The notes: generated by a model not told the origin, from the sequence alone. Shown: positions 7,504 through 17,383, counted from the stretch's first letter. The stretch: DNA of 36,044 nt from Alphaproteobacteria bacterium (GCA_017484225.1 JAFUTN010000011.1:1-36044); one strand, 5' to 3'. Numbers and translations are program-made.

Positions 7504-8628
7504 ATGAGTTTTTGGTTGGCATATTTGATATTTTCGGTTTCGTGCGTAGTAATAACCTGCAGAACTTTGGTAGCATACAGCGAATGTGCATTGTGGATTA
7601 AAATTGCGGTGGTTGCGGCAATTACCGTGGCGTGGTTTGTGCCTATGCTGATATGGAATCTGAGAACAAATACTTTTATATCCTCTTCATTTTATGCCAA
7701 GCTTTCTTATGTCGGATATTTTTTATACGGAACAGCCTTTATTCTGATGATGCTGTTGATATTCAGAGATATTATCTGGACAGTGCTGTATTTGTTCAAC
7801 AGCAGGCATGTTGTTTCGCCTGCCGATTCTCATATTTTGGATATTGCTAACATTATTACCGTTACTGTTGCTTTTATTCTCGGCTTTTATGCTGTTTATG
7901 AGGCTGAAAAAATGCCACGGATTTTACAGTATGATTTTAACAATCCGAAAATTACGCATCCGCTTAAAATAGCAATGATTTCCGATGCTCACATAAATCG
8001 TGCCGTTTCTGCAGATAAAGTGAAAAAACTTGTTGAATATGTGAATGAACAAAAGGCTGATATGGTATTTTTAGTCGGTGATATCGGAGACGATTTTGTT
8101 GACGATATAAAACCCCATTTGCAGGAACTTGCCAAGCTTAAAGCAAATGATGCGATTTATTTTGTTTTGGGAAATCACGAAGTTTACAACAATGCGACAG
8201 ATTGGGAAGCAACAGCCGGAAAAATGGGGTGGATTGTTTTGCATAACAGTGGTGTGAAAATACCGGAATACGGTGTGTATATTGCAGGTATTCCCGATCC
8301 GGATTTGTTTTCGGTTAACATTAAACAGTCACTGAAAAATTCAGCGGAGACGGATTTTAAAATCTTGCTTTCTCACCGTCCGTCATTTGCAAAAAATGTG
8401 TCGGATAATGGTGTGGACTTAATGTTTTCCGGTCACACACACGGAGGGCAAATTTTTCCGTTCAATTATGCTGCCGGTTGGGGAAATGCAGGATTTGTTG
8501 CCGGTTTGTATGATGTAAAAAATACTAAGCTTATTCTTTCGCGGGGAGCCGGATATTGGGGACCGCCCATGCGTTTGTTTGCCCCTTCGGATATTATTAT
8601 CGTTAATTTAAATCCGGCGGCAGATTAA
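7504..8628 (+). CDS. Membrane-anchored metallophosphoesterase (YkuE/YaeI-like)
   Basis: The 374-residue protein has about four N-terminal membrane segments (within residues 1-133) followed by a calcineurin-like phosphoesterase domain. Metal-binding motifs appear in order: SDAH (D161, H163), GDIGDD (about 192-197), GNHE (223-226), SHRP (H291) and GHTHGGQ (310-316). Relatives such as YkuE and YaeI act on phosphorylated lipid or envelope substrates; the substrate here is not known. ATG at 7504 is preferred over the TTG at 7501 because AGGAG ends 6 nt before it. Confidence 0.9.
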   Translation: MSFWLAYLIFSVSCVVITCRTLVAYSECALWIKIAVVAAITVAWFVPMLIWNLRTNTFISSSFYAKLSYVGYFLYGTAFILMMLLIFRDIIWTVLYLFNSRHVVSPADSHILDIANIITVTVAFILGFYAVYEAEKMPRILQYDFNNPKITHPLKIAMISDAHINRAVSADKVKKLVEYVNEQKADMVFLVGDIGDDFVDDIKPHLQELAKLKANDAIYFVLGNHEVYNNATDWEATAGKMGWIVLHNSGVKIPEYGVYIAGIPDPDLFSVNIKQSLKNSAETDFKILLSHRPSFAKNVSDNGVDLMFSGHTHGGQIFPFNYAAGWGNAGFVAGLYDVKNTKLILSRGAGYWGPPMRLFAPSDIIIVNLNPAAD

Positions 8629-8683
8629 CGATATTTTAGTTATTTTCGGGTATAAATTTTTTCCAAAGACTTGGAGTGAAAAA

Positions 8684-9208
8684 ATGAAAAAACAATTAGC
8701 TATGCTGCTGTGCATGACAGCCCTTTTGATTTCCTGCGGAAAAGATGATGATAATGCCGATTCTCAGTGTAACCAACCCGAAAATGCGGTAACGGAACAA
8801 AACGCCGGAAGTTACGATAAAGTTTTGGCCGGTGATGTTACTTCGTTTATGAAAGAATATGAAAGTTTTTCCGATGTCCGGAAATATTACTTCTGCGCAG
8901 CCTTTTCAATGGGAGCAATGTCTGTTTCCAAACCGGCAACCGCTTCGGCAATGATAGGATATTTTCTGGGGCTTGGTGTTGTTAAATACGATAGGGGTAT
9001 TGATGATGAAACATATTATGCCTTTGATTTAGGTAAAAATGCTTTTCGTTATGAAGCAGTTGTAAATCATATTTTGGACAGCAAAATTTGCGAAAACATT
9101 ATGATTGATGCCGCAGACTATGCCAAAAGCAAAAAGTATTCTACCGAGTATCTCAGTGATAAAGGACATCAGGAAGCCGAAAAGATAGTTGAATACATTA
9201 AGAAATAA
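8684..9208 (+). CDS. Putative lipoprotein, unknown function
   Basis: A 174-residue protein has a good lipobox (LLISC, Cys at about residue 18) followed by an acidic, low-complexity linker (GKDDDNADS). The folded part begins near residue 45. It contains 'RKYYFCAAFSMGAMS' and later 'DSKICENIMIDAADYA', giving two cysteines that could form a disulfide. No family is recognised. TGGAGTG precedes the ATG and a strong terminator follows, so it ends the hfq-side gene run. Confidence 0.85.
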   Translation: MKKQLAMLLCMTALLISCGKDDDNADSQCNQPENAVTEQNAGSYDKVLAGDVTSFMKEYESFSDVRKYYFCAAFSMGAMSVSKPATASAMIGYFLGLGVVKYDRGIDDETYYAFDLGKNAFRYEAVVNHILDSKICENIMIDAADYAKSKKYSTEYLSDKGHQEAEKIVEYIKK

Positions 9209-9225
9209 TTTTTTTCAAAACAAAA

Positions 9226-9253
9226 AACAACGCTGTTTGGGCGTTGTTTTTTT
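9226..9253 (+). terminator. Intrinsic terminator after lipoprotein gene
   Basis: The stem AACAACGC/GCGTTGTT (9226-9233 with 9241-9248) is followed by a T-run. It closes the plus-strand run 5463-9208. The AT-rich 9254-9373 that follows shows no gene. Confidence 0.9.
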
Positions 9254-9373
9254 ATTGCGCATATATTAATAGATATAAAGCGATTCCTCTTAATAAATTA
9301 TAGTCTTTCAGATAAAAAGTCAATGAAAATATACAACTCAACTATTAGTAATTGTTATATTTTCAATTAAAGG

Positions 9374-9425
9374 TTGACAATAATGCAAATTCGGATATAT
9401 ACAATTTTTTGCAAATTGTCAGGAG
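9374..9425 (+). promoter_or_regulatory. Promoter, hairpin and ribosome site of a small transcription unit
   Basis: TTGACA (9374-9379) and TATATA (9396-9401) are spaced 16 nt apart. Just downstream ACAATTT/AAATTGT forms a 7-bp hairpin (9401-9419) that directly abuts a strong Shine-Dalgarno AGGAG (9421-9425). The hairpin could modulate translation or be an operator. Confidence 0.5.
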
Positions 9426-9432
9426 ATAAAAA

Positions 9433-9534
9433 GTGTTCTTAAAAATCAGTAAGCACATATACATTCACGTTGCCAAACAAAAGACAACGATAATCGTATC
9501 TTTCAGCGGAAAAACTGCCGTTTTTTTTCGCTAA
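9433..9534 (+). CDS. Possible 33-residue small protein
   Basis: A GTG start lies 7 nt after AGGAG. The frame reads MFLKISKHIYIHVAK, then QKTTIIVSFSGKTAVFFR, and stops at 9534. It is basic and partly hydrophobic and matches no family I know. Support comes from the promoter and ribosome site at 9374-9425. Against it, a T8 run near its end and paired segments (AAAGA/TCTTT, AGCG/CGCT) could instead mark a small RNA. Confidence 0.35.
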   Translation: MFLKISKHIYIHVAKQKTTIIVSFSGKTAVFFR

Positions 9535-9544
9535 GCCAATTTAT

Positions 9545-9757
9545 TTAACGAGGGTCTTTGGTGCAAGCCCACTTAGTTCCGTCTAAAGGGCAGGCGGAAC
9601 AATGTGCGGATGACGGAACTCTTTTAACTTGCGTTTTTGTCAGATTGTAGCCCATGCTCTCACAAGTTTTCGGAGTCTTGCAAATTGTTCCTTTGGCCGA
9701 AGCTGTTTGAACAGATGCCAATACCGCAAGTATTATAACAAATATGAGCTTTTTCAT
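9545..9757 (-). CDS. Small secreted Cys-rich protein (MGYNL/CSACP domain)
   Basis: The 70-residue product has a signal peptide (1-21, ending TASA) and a mature part of about 49 residues with six cysteines. It holds C-x3-MGYNLTKTQV, then CSACPLDGTKWAC. The same pattern ends the 449-residue protein at 10078 and, more diverged, the protein at 9760, so the three share one domain. AAGGAG before the ATG at 9757 fixes the start. It is the last gene of a tight three-gene operon, 2 nt after its neighbour. Function unknown; disulfides are likely. Confidence 0.85.
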   Translation of the reverse strand: MKKLIFVIILAVLASVQTASAKGTICKTPKTCESMGYNLTKTQVKRVPSSAHCSACPLDGTKWACTKDPR

Positions 9758-9759
9758 GC

Positions 9760-10062
9760 TTAATCTCCTTTCTCGGCACAAGACCAATAACTCGGATCGT
9801 AGAAACAAGCAGTGCAGGCCCACTTATTGCGAGAAGAATCGGAAAGACGGCTTTTGGCTTTCACATCACTGTCACGCAAGGTGTATCCGATTTGTGTGCA
9901 ATCTTTGACTTCTGCTCTGCTCATGTCTTTAGTTATCACATATTTTGCCATTTCTTCTTTTTCGGCGTTGCTCAGCACATTATCGCAAACCAACTCTGCT
10001 GCGTTTGCACTTGCCATCTGCAACACTGAGCCGATAATTAAAAATACAGTGGTTATTTTCAT
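9760..10062 (-). CDS. Secreted Cys-containing protein of the same family
   Basis: A 100-residue protein has a signal peptide (about 1-21, ending SANA). It has the family pattern CTQIGYTLRDSDV, then WACTACFYDPSYWSC. The hydrophobic residue and D/W spacing are kept, but the Pro of CSACP is replaced. ATG at 10062 is preferred because GGAG lies 7 nt upstream; the ATG at 10068 almost touches that site. It sits between its two relatives in the operon, 15 bp after the large gene's stop. Function unknown. Confidence 0.82.
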   Translation of the reverse strand: MKITTVFLIIGSVLQMASANAAELVCDNVLSNAEKEEMAKYVITKDMSRAEVKDCTQIGYTLRDSDVKAKSRLSDSSRNKWACTACFYDPSYWSCAEKGD

Positions 10063-10077
10063 TTTCATTCTCCGAGT

Positions 10078-11427
10078 CTAATCATATTTTCTGACACATT
10101 TCCATTTTGTGGCATCAAACGGGCAGGCTGAGCAGATGTAATCGTTCAAAGAATGATTAACAGCGCTTTTAGCCAGATTGTATCCCATATAATCACAAGT
10201 TTGGTTGCTGATGCTATGGCTTGAATACACGGCTGCATTGCAAGAAAGCCAGTTGCAGGTATTCACATTTACATCATTAGTTTTGCACTCGCAGTAATAA
10301 CATTTTTCCGTTTCGTCGCCGTGGTAAACAAAACGTCCTTTCGGGTCCGGTAAACCGTCTGCCGGTATCGGATAGCAGGCGTTGTTAATTTTGCTGCCTT
10401 CTTTATCAAAGGTGTAATAATCATTAGTAAATTTTTGGCAGTTACCATTAATGTAGTAGCACATTGATTCCTTAAATTCGGCATGTTCGTGCGAAACGCT
10501 GCAGATTCTGCCGTCGTTTAGGGCTTGGCATTTATTTGAATCGGCGTAATAACCTCTCAATTCATTACAAATCATACAATTTTGTGAGCAATACAGTTTA
10601 TCGCCGATGGTAGAGATATTGCTTGCAGGTGCCGTAGGTGTGGCGGTATTGCATTTTCCATACAGCGAATATCGGGTTCCCTGATTACAGTAAACACCTT
10701 TTACTGTTGAACCGTCTACAATTTGTGTGCTGACATTTTCACATTTGCTTATTTCGTCGCATAAACAATCATCATCACATTTCCATACTTTTTCTTCTGT
10801 CCACGGAATGCCGATGGTTTCCCCGTCTTCGGCCGAAATTTCGGTATCTTGTTCCGATTTTAAGAGTAAACCGACAAAACCGTTGATGCGACGACCTAAC
10901 ACTGCACCGGCATCAGTCGTGTAGGCTGCTATTCCGTCACTGCCGATAAATGAGCATCCTTTCAGATTATCATCATTATACGGAAAGTAACCTCTGCCGA
11001 TTCTGTTTGTTGTGCAAAGAGAGCATTTTTGATAGCAGTGGTTGTTACCGGGTACCATGCAACACTCTTTTCCGTATTTGCTTTCACATGCAGATAAAGA
11101 CGTTAAATTGTCTTTACATCCCAGCTCATAACAAGTTTCACTCTTTCCGTTTTTGGTAACATTTTTTGTTCCCAAATAAACATATCCGTGCTGGGTGGCA
11201 TAAGATTTAATGGAATCCGCTGTGAATCTTTTCAACGAAAAATACAGCTCGCCGTCACAAATTGTGGAACAATTATCTCCGGTGCATTTATATATGTCAT
11301 TATCGGCCGTTCCGTCATCATCACAAAGCTTGCCGTTGGCCAAAAAACATACACGAGCGAAACAATCGGCGCTCACAACGACAGCTACCAATAAATAAAA
11401 AATAAACAACAAATATTTTTTTTGCAT
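10078..11427 (-). CDS. Large secreted Cys-rich protein with C-terminal CSACP domain
   Basis: The 449-residue protein has a signal peptide (about 1-24) and about 38 cysteines spread along its length, many in C-x2-C or CC form (ECC, C-x2-C-x2-C, CYYCEC). The last 50 residues are the shared domain: TCDYMGYNLAKSAV, then CSACPFDATKWKC. GGAGGT lies 4-5 nt before the ATG. It is the first gene of the operon, behind a near-consensus promoter at 11471-11499. The Cys content implies an extracytoplasmic, disulfide-bonded protein. No known family is recognised; an adhesin or host-interaction role would be a guess. Confidence 0.85.
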   Translation of the reverse strand: MQKKYLLFIFYLLVAVVVSADCFARVCFLANGKLCDDDGTADNDIYKCTGDNCSTICDGELYFSLKRFTADSIKSYATQHGYVYLGTKNVTKNGKSETCYELGCKDNLTSLSACESKYGKECCMVPGNNHCYQKCSLCTTNRIGRGYFPYNDDNLKGCSFIGSDGIAAYTTDAGAVLGRRINGFVGLLLKSEQDTEISAEDGETIGIPWTEEKVWKCDDDCLCDEISKCENVSTQIVDGSTVKGVYCNQGTRYSLYGKCNTATPTAPASNISTIGDKLYCSQNCMICNELRGYYADSNKCQALNDGRICSVSHEHAEFKESMCYYINGNCQKFTNDYYTFDKEGSKINNACYPIPADGLPDPKGRFVYHGDETEKCYYCECKTNDVNVNTCNWLSCNAAVYSSHSISNQTCDYMGYNLAKSAVNHSLNDYICSACPFDATKWKCVRKYD

Positions 11428-11470
11428 GATACCTCCGTTATGAGCGCAATATTATAAAAAAACTATTCGT

Positions 11471-11499
11471 ATTTTAGCGTTTTTTTCCGGCTGTGTCAA
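11471..11499 (-). promoter_or_regulatory. Promoter of the Cys-rich operon
   Basis: On the minus strand TTGACA (11499-11494) and TAAAAT (11476-11471) are spaced by exactly 17 nt. The -35 box lies in an imperfect palindrome with arms GGC-GTGT/ACAC-GCC (about 11489-11511) that could be an operator. Confidence 0.7.
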
Positions 11500-11539
11500 T
11501 GTAACACGGCCTTATAATCTGTTAAGTTTTTGTGACATT

Positions 11540-12247
11540 TTAACCTTTTTTTGTCAGAGCTTTATTTACACAGTAATTTACTACCAGCATTAACCCCAGA
11601 GTTAAAATGATTTTAACACTCGTGCCGAAAAAGTAACTTATTGCCGTTAAGGCTATATATACCAACTGATTTACGCGAAAAGTTTGAGCAAAATCACTGT
11701 TGAAAAATTTGCTGAACGGCCAATAAATAACAGCAGTATATAACAAAATTGCCGCATACCAAAAAGCAATCATCGCAACCAGAGCTATGACAAAAATGGC
11801 CGGATACACATACTTGGTGGCATTTTCAAAAAACAATTTAACTACTTCGTTTGTAATAACCATATTCGGCATATTGCTTAGTGTTTGTATTTTTGTTTGT
11901 CCTTTTTCCGTATCAACGACATAAATATTGGTTCTGGTTACATACAAACCGTTATCCAAAGTGGACGTATCCAAAACGTCTACCTGTGTATTAAGAACAA
12001 TATTGTATGTTTTATTTCCTTCACCGAAAGAACGTGAAATAACGGCATCTTTCGGTTCCGAAATGGCTCCGTTTTCCAATACTATCGGTAAAAATGCCGA
12101 AGCTTCCTGCTGTATTTTAGGCTTAACAAAAAGATAAGCTTCTTCACCACTCTGTGCAATGGCAACGGAAATAACAACGGCCAACAAAAGCATCAGCAAA
12201 AAACCGATACCTGTTTTTTTGAGCAAAATATTACCTAAATTATCCAT
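11540..12247 (-). CDS. DUF1189-like integral membrane protein
   Basis: The 235-residue protein has one N-terminal membrane segment (about 13-31), a soluble region of about 110 residues with VLNTQVDVLDTSTL, and three or four more membrane segments toward the C terminus. The layout and the D-T-x motif resemble DUF1189 proteins; the family name is tentative and the role unknown. AAGGAGT lies 6 nt before the ATG. It follows hdaA by 15 bp and is the last gene of the pgm-cckA-hdaA operon. Confidence 0.8.
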   Translation of the reverse strand: MDNLGNILLKKTGIGFLLMLLLAVVISVAIAQSGEEAYLFVKPKIQQEASAFLPIVLENGAISEPKDAVISRSFGEGNKTYNIVLNTQVDVLDTSTLDNGLYVTRTNIYVVDTEKGQTKIQTLSNMPNMVITNEVVKLFFENATKYVYPAIFVIALVAMIAFWYAAILLYTAVIYWPFSKFFNSDFAQTFRVNQLVYIALTAISYFFGTSVKIILTLGLMLVVNYCVNKALTKKG

Positions 12248-12262
12248 TTTCTACTCCTTCTT

Positions 12263-13015
12263 TTATAAAATGTCGGAAAATAAATCCGGTTCGCTTTCCT
12301 GTTTTGAATTAACAATTTTAAGTGCCTCTGACACAATTTTATAACTCACGGATGATTTGTGTGCAAGAGAAATTTTATCTATTTCATTCACTAAATCAGA
12401 GATATAAGCAAAAGATCTTTGAGTATTACCTGTAATATAGTTTAGAATATCAGGACTGATATTAAGCTGTTTGTCGTTAAACAATTTAACCACCAGCATT
12501 TGCACCATAATATCATCAGGTTCTTTTATTTGAATACTCGGAAGCATATTTAATCTTGATTGCAAATCAGGCAATCTGAATTTAAGGCGTTGTGCCGGAT
12601 GTTCTGCCGTCCAAAGCATATAGGCATTTTTGGCTGTCAAAATATTAAACAGATGAAATAATGCTTCGTTATTTGCTTCTGCCACAACGTTTTCTATAAT
12701 CACGGCATAATTTTCTTCGCCGATACGATTCACGTTTTTCATGGTAATTTGTTTGGCGTTATAAGTTGATACTTTCAGCGGATGGGATGATGTTGATTGT
12801 ATTTTCTCTGTAAATAAGTGTGACAGATGTGTTTTACCGCAACCTTTAGGACCATACAAAAATAATCCGTTTGCAACCCAATTCGGCCACAAATCAATCA
12901 TGGTAAAAGCTTCTCTGTTGCAATCAGATATCATAAAATCGTTTCGTCCCATTTCCGGCTGCCGATTTAAATTGAGCGGTAACTGTTCAGGTTGTGTAAA
13001 TAAATCTTTATTCAT
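12263..13015 (-). CDS. hdaA: DnaA-homologous replication regulator HdaA
   Basis: Hda-type proteins bind the DNA-polymerase sliding clamp and promote ATP hydrolysis by DnaA, limiting re-initiation. Residues 11-16, QLPLNL, match the clamp-binding motif found at the start of Hda. Walker A GPKGCGKT is at 55-62. Later come NAYMLWTAEHPA and LPDLQSRL, which fit the AAA+ sensor and box VII regions. The Walker B position reads IIEN, weaker than usual. There is no DnaA DNA-binding domain. Its start overlaps the end of the cckA gene by 8 bp, linking replication control to the cell-cycle kinase. Confidence 0.92.
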   Translation of the reverse strand: MNKDLFTQPEQLPLNLNRQPEMGRNDFMISDCNREAFTMIDLWPNWVANGLFLYGPKGCGKTHLSHLFTEKIQSTSSHPLKVSTYNAKQITMKNVNRIGEENYAVIIENVVAEANNEALFHLFNILTAKNAYMLWTAEHPAQRLKFRLPDLQSRLNMLPSIQIKEPDDIMVQMLVVKLFNDKQLNISPDILNYITGNTQRSFAYISDLVNEIDKISLAHKSSVSYKIVSEALKIVNSKQESEPDLFSDIL

Positions 13016-15650
13016 GACTGCCCAACACTTCCGTTATTTTAATATTTAAAGCTTCTAAACTGTATGGTTTGCCGATAAAGTAAAAATCGGCAGAGCCGGC
13101 AAGCTCGTTACGGGCAATCTCCTCAGAGTATCCCGAAGCCAGAATTATTTTCACTTCCGGATGTTCTTTATGCACAATTTTGGCCAAATCGGCACCGCTC
13201 AATCCCGGCATCATCATATCGGTAATCAACATTTGAAAAGGCTCGCCTGATTTTATGTATTCCAAAGCATTTTCGGCAGATATACACTCCACAACATCAA
13301 ATCCTTTGCGTTTTAGGCCGCGAACACCGACCTTTCTGACGGCATCTTCATCATCAACAAAAATAATTCTGGTGCCGGCATTTTTTGTGCTTATATTTCT
13401 CATACTGTCAAAGGCCGAAATATTTAACCCTAAAATCATTTTATCTCTGCTTATGTTTGAAACGGTGTTACCCATTGTTGTTAATGCCGCTTTACCGGTT
13501 TTATCTAAAATCACGCTTTCTTTTATTTTTGTTGTTTCTTCCGTATCTTCGGTTTTGTTCTCAAATTCCGGAAGGTATATTTCAAAAGTTGTTCCCTTGC
13601 CTACTTCACTGAAGAGTTTAATAAAACCTTCCGTCTGGCGAACAATTCCGTAAACCATTGCCAACCCCAATCCGGTGCCGGAACCGGGTATATTCTTTTT
13701 TGTGGAAAAAAACGGTTCAAAGATTTTTTCTTTATTTTCATCCGGAATTCCGCAACCGGTATCGGTTACGCTGATGACTACAAAATCCCCCGGCTTAATT
13801 AAATCCGGCCCGAATTGATATGCTTCATGCAGGCGCTCACGACGGGTAGAAATGTTAATTTCACCTTTACCGTTTATGGCGTCTTTGGCATTAACAACCA
13901 AATTTAGCAAAACCTGTGAAAATTGTGTTGAATCAACACGTATCATACCTAAATCCGGAGCATGAGTTATTTTCATGGTGATTTTTTCGTTTAACGCTCT
14001 TGACAATAACGGTTCTATTTCGGCAAAACTCTCAGTTACATTCAGCATTTTCGGATTGAAAGGCTGTTTTCTTGAAATAGCCAATAATTGTCTTGCCACT
14101 TCTGCTGCACGACTGGCGTTTTGCTTTATTTGCAACAAATCAGAAAAAGATGCATCTCCGACACCGTGCCGCTGAATAAGTAAATCACAAAAACCTATTA
14201 CCGCAGTCATTAAATTATTAAAATCATGAGCCACACCGCCGGCCAGCTGACCGAAAGCTTGCATTTTTTGTGCTTGAGCCACCTGCATTTCCAAATTTCT
14301 GCGGTTTGTAATGTCGGTTACGTAAATAATGATGCCGTTAGCCACATTACCTTCGGGAATATAGTGAGTATGCATCGGATACAAACATACTTCCACATTT
14401 TTTTCTTCTGTTTCCGGTTTTAAATTGGTCTCAAATTTTATGGAATCTTCTTTACCTTGGATGAAATCTGTCAGAGCTTTATGCATTTTTTCATTTGAAA
14501 CGGCATCAAAATAATCTCCTACGTTTTGTCCGACAAGCTTTTCTTGACTTTGGGCAAAAATTTTTTCAATATTTTGATTGACCTCCATTATTTTTAAATA
14601 TCCGTCGGCAAAAATAATCCCGATAGGGGAATTATTGAACAGCCACTCTGTTTTGTCGCGCATGAGATTGAATATCAGTTTCAGCTCTTTATCATTCGGA
14701 ACATCCCAAATTACGGCACCGCGAGATTTCAGCGTGTCATTTTCCTTTACGCGTTTTTGTTTAATAAATACTTCCGAGTTTCCTGATGATTTTTTTATCA
14801 TAACATTGCCGGTGAAATTTCCGTTTTGGGTATGCATTTGTTCTGAATTGTGGGCAATAAAGTCATCAAAAAGCATCCCGTTAACGGAATTTTTTTCCAC
14901 GCCGATATAGTCTGCCAATGTGTTGTTTATGTATTCTATCCGTCCGAAATTATCGCACGAATAAACTCCTATCGGCATATAATCAATAAAATTGTGCAGA
15001 GATGTTCTTTCTTCTTTGAATACCTGTTCCATGTTTTTATAAGCGGTAATATTCTCTATTACCCAAAAAATATACGATTCTTTGCGGATTTTTTTTAAAG
15101 AATATTTGCCTTCAAATATATCCGTTTTATCCAGATATATGGGTTTAATGCTTATTCTTAACCATTCCTCGGCAACAAAAACACTGTCTTTAGCGGGATT
15201 AACGGACAATTCCACTGTTGCCGGCTGCAGTTTGTTTATGGCTGATTTTAGTTTTTGTAAGTCAAGTTTATTTGCAGCCGTATCAATAATATTGTTTTCC
15301 AAAAAATCCATAACCGATTTATCGCTGAAATAATCCAATGCAAGCCGATTACACAGCACAGCCTTGTTTTCCGAATTATCAACACGCATGAGCTTTGTTT
15401 TGTCATTAATTATCTCCGAAGCCAAAGTTCCGAAAGCAATGGCATCTTCACTTAATTTTAAAATTCTCAGAGTGATTAAAATGCACAAAAGATTAAATAC
15501 TACGGTGCCGATTATGAGGTATATTGAATATTGCGGATAAAAGAACAACGAAAACATTGTTAAGGACATAAACATTACCGTGTAGGCCAGAAACACTAAG
15601 CTTCTTTCCAACTTTCTGTCCGGTCGGCGTTTGTTTATGTCCTTAAGCAT
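13008..15650 (-). CDS. cckA: CckA-type hybrid sensor histidine kinase
   Basis: CckA phosphorylates, through ChpT, the cell-cycle master regulator CtrA in alphaproteobacteria. The 880-residue protein has two membrane segments (about 17-37 and 41-63) and PAS-like regions (about 215-260, 335-450). The H box is GGVAHDFNN with H475, the N box has N587, G1 DTGCGIP is at 630-636, and GTGLGLA is near 658-664. A receiver domain (about 760-878) has phospho-acceptor D811 and K861. This order and the HDFNN box match CckA well. It lies between pgm and hdaA in one operon. ChpT and CtrA are outside the window. Confidence 0.92.
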   Translation of the reverse strand: MLKDINKRRPDRKLERSLVFLAYTVMFMSLTMFSLFFYPQYSIYLIIGTVVFNLLCILITLRILKLSEDAIAFGTLASEIINDKTKLMRVDNSENKAVLCNRLALDYFSDKSVMDFLENNIIDTAANKLDLQKLKSAINKLQPATVELSVNPAKDSVFVAEEWLRISIKPIYLDKTDIFEGKYSLKKIRKESYIFWVIENITAYKNMEQVFKEERTSLHNFIDYMPIGVYSCDNFGRIEYINNTLADYIGVEKNSVNGMLFDDFIAHNSEQMHTQNGNFTGNVMIKKSSGNSEVFIKQKRVKENDTLKSRGAVIWDVPNDKELKLIFNLMRDKTEWLFNNSPIGIIFADGYLKIMEVNQNIEKIFAQSQEKLVGQNVGDYFDAVSNEKMHKALTDFIQGKEDSIKFETNLKPETEEKNVEVCLYPMHTHYIPEGNVANGIIIYVTDITNRRNLEMQVAQAQKMQAFGQLAGGVAHDFNNLMTAVIGFCDLLIQRHGVGDASFSDLLQIKQNASRAAEVARQLLAISRKQPFNPKMLNVTESFAEIEPLLSRALNEKITMKITHAPDLGMIRVDSTQFSQVLLNLVVNAKDAINGKGEINISTRRERLHEAYQFGPDLIKPGDFVVISVTDTGCGIPDENKEKIFEPFFSTKKNIPGSGTGLGLAMVYGIVRQTEGFIKLFSEVGKGTTFEIYLPEFENKTEDTEETTKIKESVILDKTGKAALTTMGNTVSNISRDKMILGLNISAFDSMRNISTKNAGTRIIFVDDEDAVRKVGVRGLKRKGFDVVECISAENALEYIKSGEPFQMLITDMMMPGLSGADLAKIVHKEHPEVKIILASGYSEEIARNELAGSADFYFIGKPYSLEALNIKITEVLGSHE

Positions 15651-15665
15651 TTTATTGTCGCTTTC

Positions 15666-17285
15666 CTAGGTTAATACGTCAGCTTTTACTTTTCCCGTGC
15701 GTTCCGGAATTTCGGCAATTTCTCTGGAAACATCTGCCAAACTTTCCAGCATTTTTTCCGGATCTTCTTTGAATTTTTCCGTTTCGTATCTTTCCAAATA
15801 AACACGCAACGTTGCACCGTTTGTGCCGGTTCCGGACAAGCGGAAAACAATACGTGATTTATCCGTAAAATAAACAATTAATCCGTTTTTGGTTGAGCTG
15901 CCGTCTACCGGATCATTGTAAATGAACGGTTTTGCTTCTAAAACCGTGTAAGCACCGAAAGTTTTACCTTTCAGCGAAGGTAATTTTGCTTCTAAATCTG
16001 CCATCAATTTATTGGCAACCTCAATGTCAATTCCGTCGTAGTCATTGCGCATATAGTAGCTGCGGCCGTATTTTTTCCAATGTTCCATCGTAATTTCTTC
16101 AACGGATTTTCCGGTAGCGGCGATAATATTGAGCCAGAATAAAATAGCCCAGATTCCGTCTTTTTCTCTGATGTGGCTGGAGCCTGTTCCGAAGCTTTCT
16201 TCACCGCAGAACGTGATACGGTTGCTGTCCATCAGATTACAAAAATATTTCCATCCGGTCGGAACTTCATAATATCCGATATTCAGGGCCTCGGCAACTC
16301 TGCCGACAGCTGTTGATGTGGCTGCTGATTTTGCTACACCGTATATGCCGTTTTTATATGCCGGAATATATTTGTAGTTATCGGTCAAAATAGCCAAGCT
16401 GTCGCTCGGAGTAACGAAAAACTTTTTACCCAAAATCATATTACGATCGCCGTCACCGTCATTGGCGCCGCCGAAATCTGCCGCCTTGTCGGAATACATA
16501 AAATCAACCAGTTTTTTAGCATAAATCAGATTCGGGTCCGGATGTAAACCGCCAAAGTCTTCCATCGGAACATAATTCCACACCGAACCTTTCGGCGCAC
16601 CCAAAATTTCTTCAAAAATTTTCAAAGCATACGGACCGGTAACGGCATTCATGGCATCAAATGCCATGGTAAAACCGTTGGCAAAGAGTTTTTTTATTGC
16701 CGGAAAATCAAAGATGCTTTCCATCATTTCAACATATTCCTGCACCGGTTCAATAACTTCAATTTCCATATCTCCGAGCTTTTGAGTGCCGAGGTTGCTC
16801 AAATCAACATCCGGAGCTTCCAAAATTTTGTATTCGGTGATTTTTTTGCTGTTTTCAAATATTTTATCACTTAAAGATGTCGGGCATTGTCCGCCGCTGG
16901 CTACGGCATATTTTATACCGAAATCCCCGTTTTTGCCCCCCGGATTGTGAGATGCCGTTAATACAAAACCTCCGTCGGCATGGTTTTTTAATAAGACCTT
17001 GGATGATGTCGGTGTGGATATAAAACCGTTTTGCCCCACAATCATTTTCTTCATACCGTTAGCAGCGGACATTTTCATAATTTTTTGGATAGCGATTTTG
17101 TTATAATATCTGCCGTCGCCGCCCAAAATAAAGGTTTGACCTTTAACGCCGCCGATGGCATCAAAAATGCTTTGAACAAAGTTTTCTACATAATTCTCCT
17201 GTTCTACGAGTTTGGATTTTTTTCTCAGTCCCGCCGTTCCCATTTTTTGGTCGGTATACGGTGTTGTTTTAACAGTTTTAATCAT
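15666..17285 (-). CDS. pgm: Phosphoglucomutase (alpha-D-glucose-specific)
   Basis: It interconverts glucose 1-phosphate and glucose 6-phosphate, feeding sugar-nucleotide and envelope polysaccharide synthesis. The 539-residue length is typical. Motifs: the N-terminal MGTAGLRKK, the phosphoserine loop TASHNPGG (S112), the metal loop NDGDGDRN (D276, D278, D280), the sugar-binding GEESFG (361-366) and a phosphate-binding SGTGTNGATLR near the end. AAGGAAA precedes the ATG. It heads the operon, 15 bp before cckA. Confidence 0.95.
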   Translation of the reverse strand: MIKTVKTTPYTDQKMGTAGLRKKSKLVEQENYVENFVQSIFDAIGGVKGQTFILGGDGRYYNKIAIQKIMKMSAANGMKKMIVGQNGFISTPTSSKVLLKNHADGGFVLTASHNPGGKNGDFGIKYAVASGGQCPTSLSDKIFENSKKITEYKILEAPDVDLSNLGTQKLGDMEIEVIEPVQEYVEMMESIFDFPAIKKLFANGFTMAFDAMNAVTGPYALKIFEEILGAPKGSVWNYVPMEDFGGLHPDPNLIYAKKLVDFMYSDKAADFGGANDGDGDRNMILGKKFFVTPSDSLAILTDNYKYIPAYKNGIYGVAKSAATSTAVGRVAEALNIGYYEVPTGWKYFCNLMDSNRITFCGEESFGTGSSHIREKDGIWAILFWLNIIAATGKSVEEITMEHWKKYGRSYYMRNDYDGIDIEVANKLMADLEAKLPSLKGKTFGAYTVLEAKPFIYNDPVDGSSTKNGLIVYFTDKSRIVFRLSGTGTNGATLRVYLERYETEKFKEDPEKMLESLADVSREIAEIPERTGKVKADVLT

Positions 17286-17366
17286 GGCAATTTCCTTTTT
17301 AAAATTAATAATTACTGATACTATATATTTATACTTGAAAAGATTTACAGGTAAAGCATTTTTATC

Positions 17367-17382
17367 AATCTGGACACAGATT
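17367..17382 (-). terminator. Short inverted repeat after the ParA-like gene
   Basis: AATCTG/CAGATT with a 4-nt loop lies just past the ParA-like gene's stop on the minus strand. A real T-run is missing, so termination is uncertain. Confidence 0.35.
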
Positions 17383-17383
17383 A

